This document shows positions 60,413-64,000 of a DNA stretch of 64,000 bases, in pieces. Numbering within the stretch: the first letter of the stretch is position 1; each line of letters starts with the position of its first letter. This DNA comes from an uncultured delta proteobacterium (GTDB lineage: Bacteria; Desulfobacterota; Desulfobulbia; Desulfobulbales; Desulfocapsaceae): contig CAIQWD010000059.1 in NCBI GenBank assembly GCA_903875445.1, forward strand, positions 62,001-126,000, read 5' to 3'. The notes under the pieces were generated by a model, which was not told the origin of the DNA, did no database searches, and saw only the letters and a list, made by a program, of their open reading frames with translations. A program made the position numbers and the translations under genes.

Positions 60413-60579
60413 GGGTGTTGAAGCGTCTGTCGATGGCCTGACAGATTCGTGGAAGAGCATGGCTACCAGCTTGGGATTCGGGGCGGTTGTCTATTCTTCC
60501 TCGGCCCATGCCGCTCTTGTGTATGGGAAAAATCTTTCAAGCCAAGGCAGTAAGAATCTAATACTGAAGGGAGAAAGGT

Positions 60580-61800
60580 ATGAAAAAAGCGATTTCCGTA
60601 CTGGCATTAACATCCATTTTAACTGCGGGGTCGGCCATGGCTTCCGGTTGGCGTATTCCGGAGCAGTCGGTTGATTCCACCGCCAAGGCAGGGGCTAACA
60701 TTGCCTCGGCCAGCAGGGCCGACGCAGCGTATTTTAACCCAGCCAACATGTCATGGATGGAAAACACCTGGTCTACCCAGCTCGACGTCACCTATATCCA
60801 CCTTACTCCTATCGATTATGACGATGCCCGAACCTCCAGATACGATGGCAAGTCGGAAGATGAAAACTTTTATTTGCCGACTGGTTTCGTCGTATCACCC
60901 TCCTATGGCGGAGCACGTTTCGGTCTGGCGATAGTCGAGCCCTATGGATTAGCAAAACGTTGGAATTCCCCCTACGAGAAAGCCGCTGCCGAAGCGTTTA
61001 AGCTGGCGGTCGTCGAAGTGAATCCCAACGTATCGTATAGCTTTGCCAATAAGGTTTCAGTTGCTGCCGGTGCCAGGATGCTCTATGCAGATGCCACCGT
61101 TCAAAGCGATGCCAGCGGCATTGGCGTACCTCTTTCCCGAGATATGTCCGCCGATACAGTGGAATGGGGATGGAATGCGGCGATTTCCGTCAAACCAATA
61201 GACAAATTGAATATTTCCGCAACCTATCGATCAAACGTTGATTTGAACTTTGAAGACGATGCAACCAAACTCAACTTGCTGGGGAGAAGAGTAAACCCTG
61301 CCGCCAAGGTAACCATCCCGGCACCTGCGGTATTTGCCCTCTCTACCGCCTATAATATACTTGACAACCTCAATGTAGAATTGACCTGGGACAGGACCTT
61401 CTGGTCCAAATATAAAAACCTCGATTTCGATTTCACCCCGGTAATCCCCGGCAACCCCTTTGAGCCTGCCCAGGCAAGGGATTGGACAGATACCGATGCC
61501 TTCCGCATCGGCGTGACCTATGGCGTCACCAAGAGCCTTGATCTCATGGTCGGTTTTGGCCATGACCAAAATCCGGCTCCGACCAATAAAGTCGGCTTTG
61601 AACTTCCCGACTCCGATGCATGGCTGTATTCGCTGGGTGCGCAATATAAGATCAACGACAAGCTGGACGTTGGTATAGCCATGCTTTATGACCATAAAGA
61701 AACCCGCAAGGTCGAGGTTAACCCGACTGACAGGGTATATGGCGAATTCACCGACGCATCGGCGCTCCTGATTTCTGTCGGCCTGAATTACCGATTCTAA
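60580..61800 (+). CDS. fadL: FadL/OmpP1-family outer membrane lipid transporter
   Basis: 406 aa. Signal peptide (KKAISVLALTSILTAGSAMA), mature N-terminus SGWRIPEQSVDSTAKAGANIASA with the FadL-type hatch start, DAAYFNPANMSWM containing the NPA motif, and a 14-strand barrel ending in an aromatic residue (GLNYRF) as required for outer-membrane assembly. Takes up long-chain fatty acids or other hydrophobic compounds. Together with ETF, SCP2, thioesterase and the dienoyl-CoA reductase it points to fatty-acid oxidation. GGGAGAAAGG precedes the ATG. Confidence 0.92.
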   Translation: MKKAISVLALTSILTAGSAMASGWRIPEQSVDSTAKAGANIASASRADAAYFNPANMSWMENTWSTQLDVTYIHLTPIDYDDARTSRYDGKSEDENFYLPTGFVVSPSYGGARFGLAIVEPYGLAKRWNSPYEKAAAEAFKLAVVEVNPNVSYSFANKVSVAAGARMLYADATVQSDASGIGVPLSRDMSADTVEWGWNAAISVKPIDKLNISATYRSNVDLNFEDDATKLNLLGRRVNPAAKVTIPAPAVFALSTAYNILDNLNVELTWDRTFWSKYKNLDFDFTPVIPGNPFEPAQARDWTDTDAFRIGVTYGVTKSLDLMVGFGHDQNPAPTNKVGFELPDSDAWLYSLGAQYKINDKLDVGIAMLYDHKETRKVEVNPTDRVYGEFTDASALLISVGLNYRF

Positions 61801-61823
61801 GAGATCTTTTGCAGAAGAAAATC

Positions 61824-61857
61824 AAACCCCCTTGTTGCACCGGCAGCAAGGGGGTTT
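61824..61857. terminator. Terminator between fadL and the radical SAM gene
   Basis: AAACCCCCTTG (61824-61834) and CAAGGGGGTTT (61847-61857), perfect 11-bp stem, 12-nt loop, followed by T-rich sequence on both sides. Works for both convergent genes. Confidence 0.85.
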
Positions 61858-61873
61858 GTCGTTTTTACGGAAA

Positions 61874-62743
61874 CTAAAGACCGCGCAGATATTCGGGCTT
61901 GAGGCCAACTTTACCCTCAAGAGCCCGGGCGAGAAGCTGCAGGGTGGCCTCTTTGTCCTGCGGCAGTTTGGCCTTGATCGGCAGGTAGTTCGAGGCGTGA
62001 TTGGCATGAAAATAGCCGTTTGTAAGCTCGGTTTCGGCGATCATGATCGCCAGCTCTTCGAGCATTTCCTTGGACGAAAGAAGAGCAAATTCGCCCCGGT
62101 TCGAGGCCTGAAAGAGCGGCGTGTTCGGGGTGAGCATGAGACTCAGGGCGCCGACATATTCCGGGTCGATAGCCGTCAGGACCCGACCGGTTTCCCGGGC
62201 ATGGACATGGGAACGCTCCCTGCCGGCTATACCGAGGAGGACGGTAATCGACAGCTTAATACCGGCGGCGCGCAGCTTTCTGCCCATGTCGATCATTCGC
62301 TCCGCATCCGCGCCCTTATTGATGTTTTTCAGGGTGACGTCATCCCCCGATTCAAGGCCCATATAGGCAATACCCAAGCCGTTTTCATGCAGTTCCCGAA
62401 GCTGTTCCGGGCTTTTCATACGGATGCTCTTAGTGTTGGCGTAGGTGCCGATTCTCGTGACCCAGGGCAGTTTGCCGCGGATGGCGGCAAGGATTGCAAG
62501 CAGCCTTTCCTGCGGCAGGATGAGGGCGTCGCCGTCGCAGAGAAACAGCCGGTCCTGGTTGCGGCAATGCAGGGCGGCGAAGTCGATATCGGCCATGATC
62601 GTCTCGTCGTCCTTGATGGAAAACCGAGACCCCTTGTACATGCCGCAGAAGGTGCATTTATTGTGGGAACAGCCGGTGGTGATCTGCAGGAGAATCGAGT
62701 AGGCTTCACTCGGTGGCCGGAAAATGTTGCCTTGATAGTGCAT
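61874..62743 (-). CDS. Radical SAM protein
   Basis: 289 aa from the ATG at 62743; an ATG 20 codons earlier is possible. LQITTGCSHNKCTFCGMYKG carries the Cx3Cx2C [4Fe-4S]-SAM motif, followed by DRLFLCDGDALIL, RIGTYANTKSIR and YMGLESGDDVTLKNINKGA, all typical of the B12-independent Elp3-like subgroup of uncharacterised radical SAM enzymes. The reaction is unknown. It is divergent from the FadH-like gene. Confidence 0.88.
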   Translation of the reverse strand: MHYQGNIFRPPSEAYSILLQITTGCSHNKCTFCGMYKGSRFSIKDDETIMADIDFAALHCRNQDRLFLCDGDALILPQERLLAILAAIRGKLPWVTRIGTYANTKSIRMKSPEQLRELHENGLGIAYMGLESGDDVTLKNINKGADAERMIDMGRKLRAAGIKLSITVLLGIAGRERSHVHARETGRVLTAIDPEYVGALSLMLTPNTPLFQASNRGEFALLSSKEMLEELAIMIAETELTNGYFHANHASNYLPIKAKLPQDKEATLQLLARALEGKVGLKPEYLRGL

Positions 62744-62863
62744 AGTCTTTTTTTGGGGTCTGAGTTGATAAAATGGCTTGTCCCCTTCACTTATAGTACA
62801 CAAAGCTTACACTGCAACAGAAAACCTTCCTCTGCTGGAAGGCCGAGACAAAGGATTGAATAA

Positions 62864-64000
<1,137 letters not shown>

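Larger units (their letters stand above)
60202..60579. other. Leader and control region of fadL
   Basis: 378 bp without a supported gene: a MerR-type promoter box at 60344-60369, a 12-bp-stem hairpin at 60383-60412 and ~165 bp of untranslated leader. A frame open across 60348-60578 without a start before 60459 has a short signal-peptide-like stretch (SLGFGAVVYSSSAHAA) but runs into fadL out of frame. Confidence 0.5.

Noticed and set aside
60459-60674. Small signal-peptide-like ORF before fadL
   Set aside because: It has no good ribosome site and overlaps the fadL start out of frame; more likely part of the leader.

Overview
The window reads as chromosome of an anaerobic, Gram-negative deltaproteobacterium (Desulfobacterota; a Desulfobulbales-type sulfate reducer or sulfur disproportionator is my inference). 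The grounds are a nap operon with a tetraheme NapM as in Desulfovibrio, NrfHA, sigma-54 promoters, a PEP/pyruvate dikinase, an ETF/Fe-S oxidoreductase module and several genes with in-frame UGA that look like selenoproteins. I saw no rRNA, tRNA, CRISPR array, intact insertion sequence or origin. Function calls come from motif recognition by eye, not from searches.

Layout. 1-4.35 kb: an MFS exporter (cut by the left edge) divergent from tdh-kbl-pirin (threonine breakdown), with a GntR-type palindrome between them. 4.4-12.3 kb: a transferred-looking island. It has two AT-rich surface-polysaccharide-type membrane genes, an attC-like element directly before an acetyltransferase gene, an orphan GvpU-like gene, PstS-like and CreA-like periplasmic proteins, and a minus-strand GNAT/VOC/ACT trio. 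It ends in a 0.5 kb non-coding stretch holding a cloverleaf-like inverted repeat. 12.3-16.7 kb: a MacAB-TolC-like efflux operon. 16.7-22.4 kb: ppdK, then a LysR-controlled isopropylmalate-isomerase-type hydratase. 22.4-29.9 kb: signalling genes (GGDEF, V4R, MCP, hybrid kinase) and a family III CoA transferase. 30-32.5 kb: cadC-cadA metal efflux.

32.6-35.7 kb is the most interesting part. A cysteine-free ArsR regulator is followed by three genes that each read on through in-frame UGA: a small protein (U59xxxC63); a membrane rhodanese-DsbD-thioredoxin fusion in which both cysteines of the rhodanese CxxxxC loop are UGA; and a 104-residue thioredoxin-like protein (U16). A hairpin with a GGU-containing apical loop lies 22-28 nt after the relevant UGA in all three, as expected of a bacterial SECIS element. 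I read this as one operon of three selenoproteins for extracytoplasmic thiol or sulfur chemistry.

35.7-47.3 kb is a dissimilatory nitrate-to-ammonium block: nrfHA and napMADGH on the minus strand, then a c-type-heme-motif histidine kinase and an NtrC-family activator on the plus strand. Both reductase operons have a good sigma-54 promoter. Both also carry a pair of GCTACC-N4-GGTAAC sites, with the nearer site starting exactly 52 bp from the -24 element in each case, so the adjacent activator very probably drives both. An HPP membrane protein and a CBS protein follow, with an FNR/CRP-type box.

47.4-55.4 kb holds assorted metabolic genes (amidotransferase, flavin disulfide reductase, UroD/MetE-like protein) and a DUF2491/Ser-rich/PspA envelope operon. 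55.4-61.8 kb is a fatty-acid module: MerR regulator, membrane Fe-S oxidoreductase, EtfBA, SCP2, thioesterase, FadL. Related MerR-type boxes lie before the Fe-S gene and before fadL. The window ends with a radical SAM protein and a 2,4-dienoyl-CoA reductase cut by the right edge.
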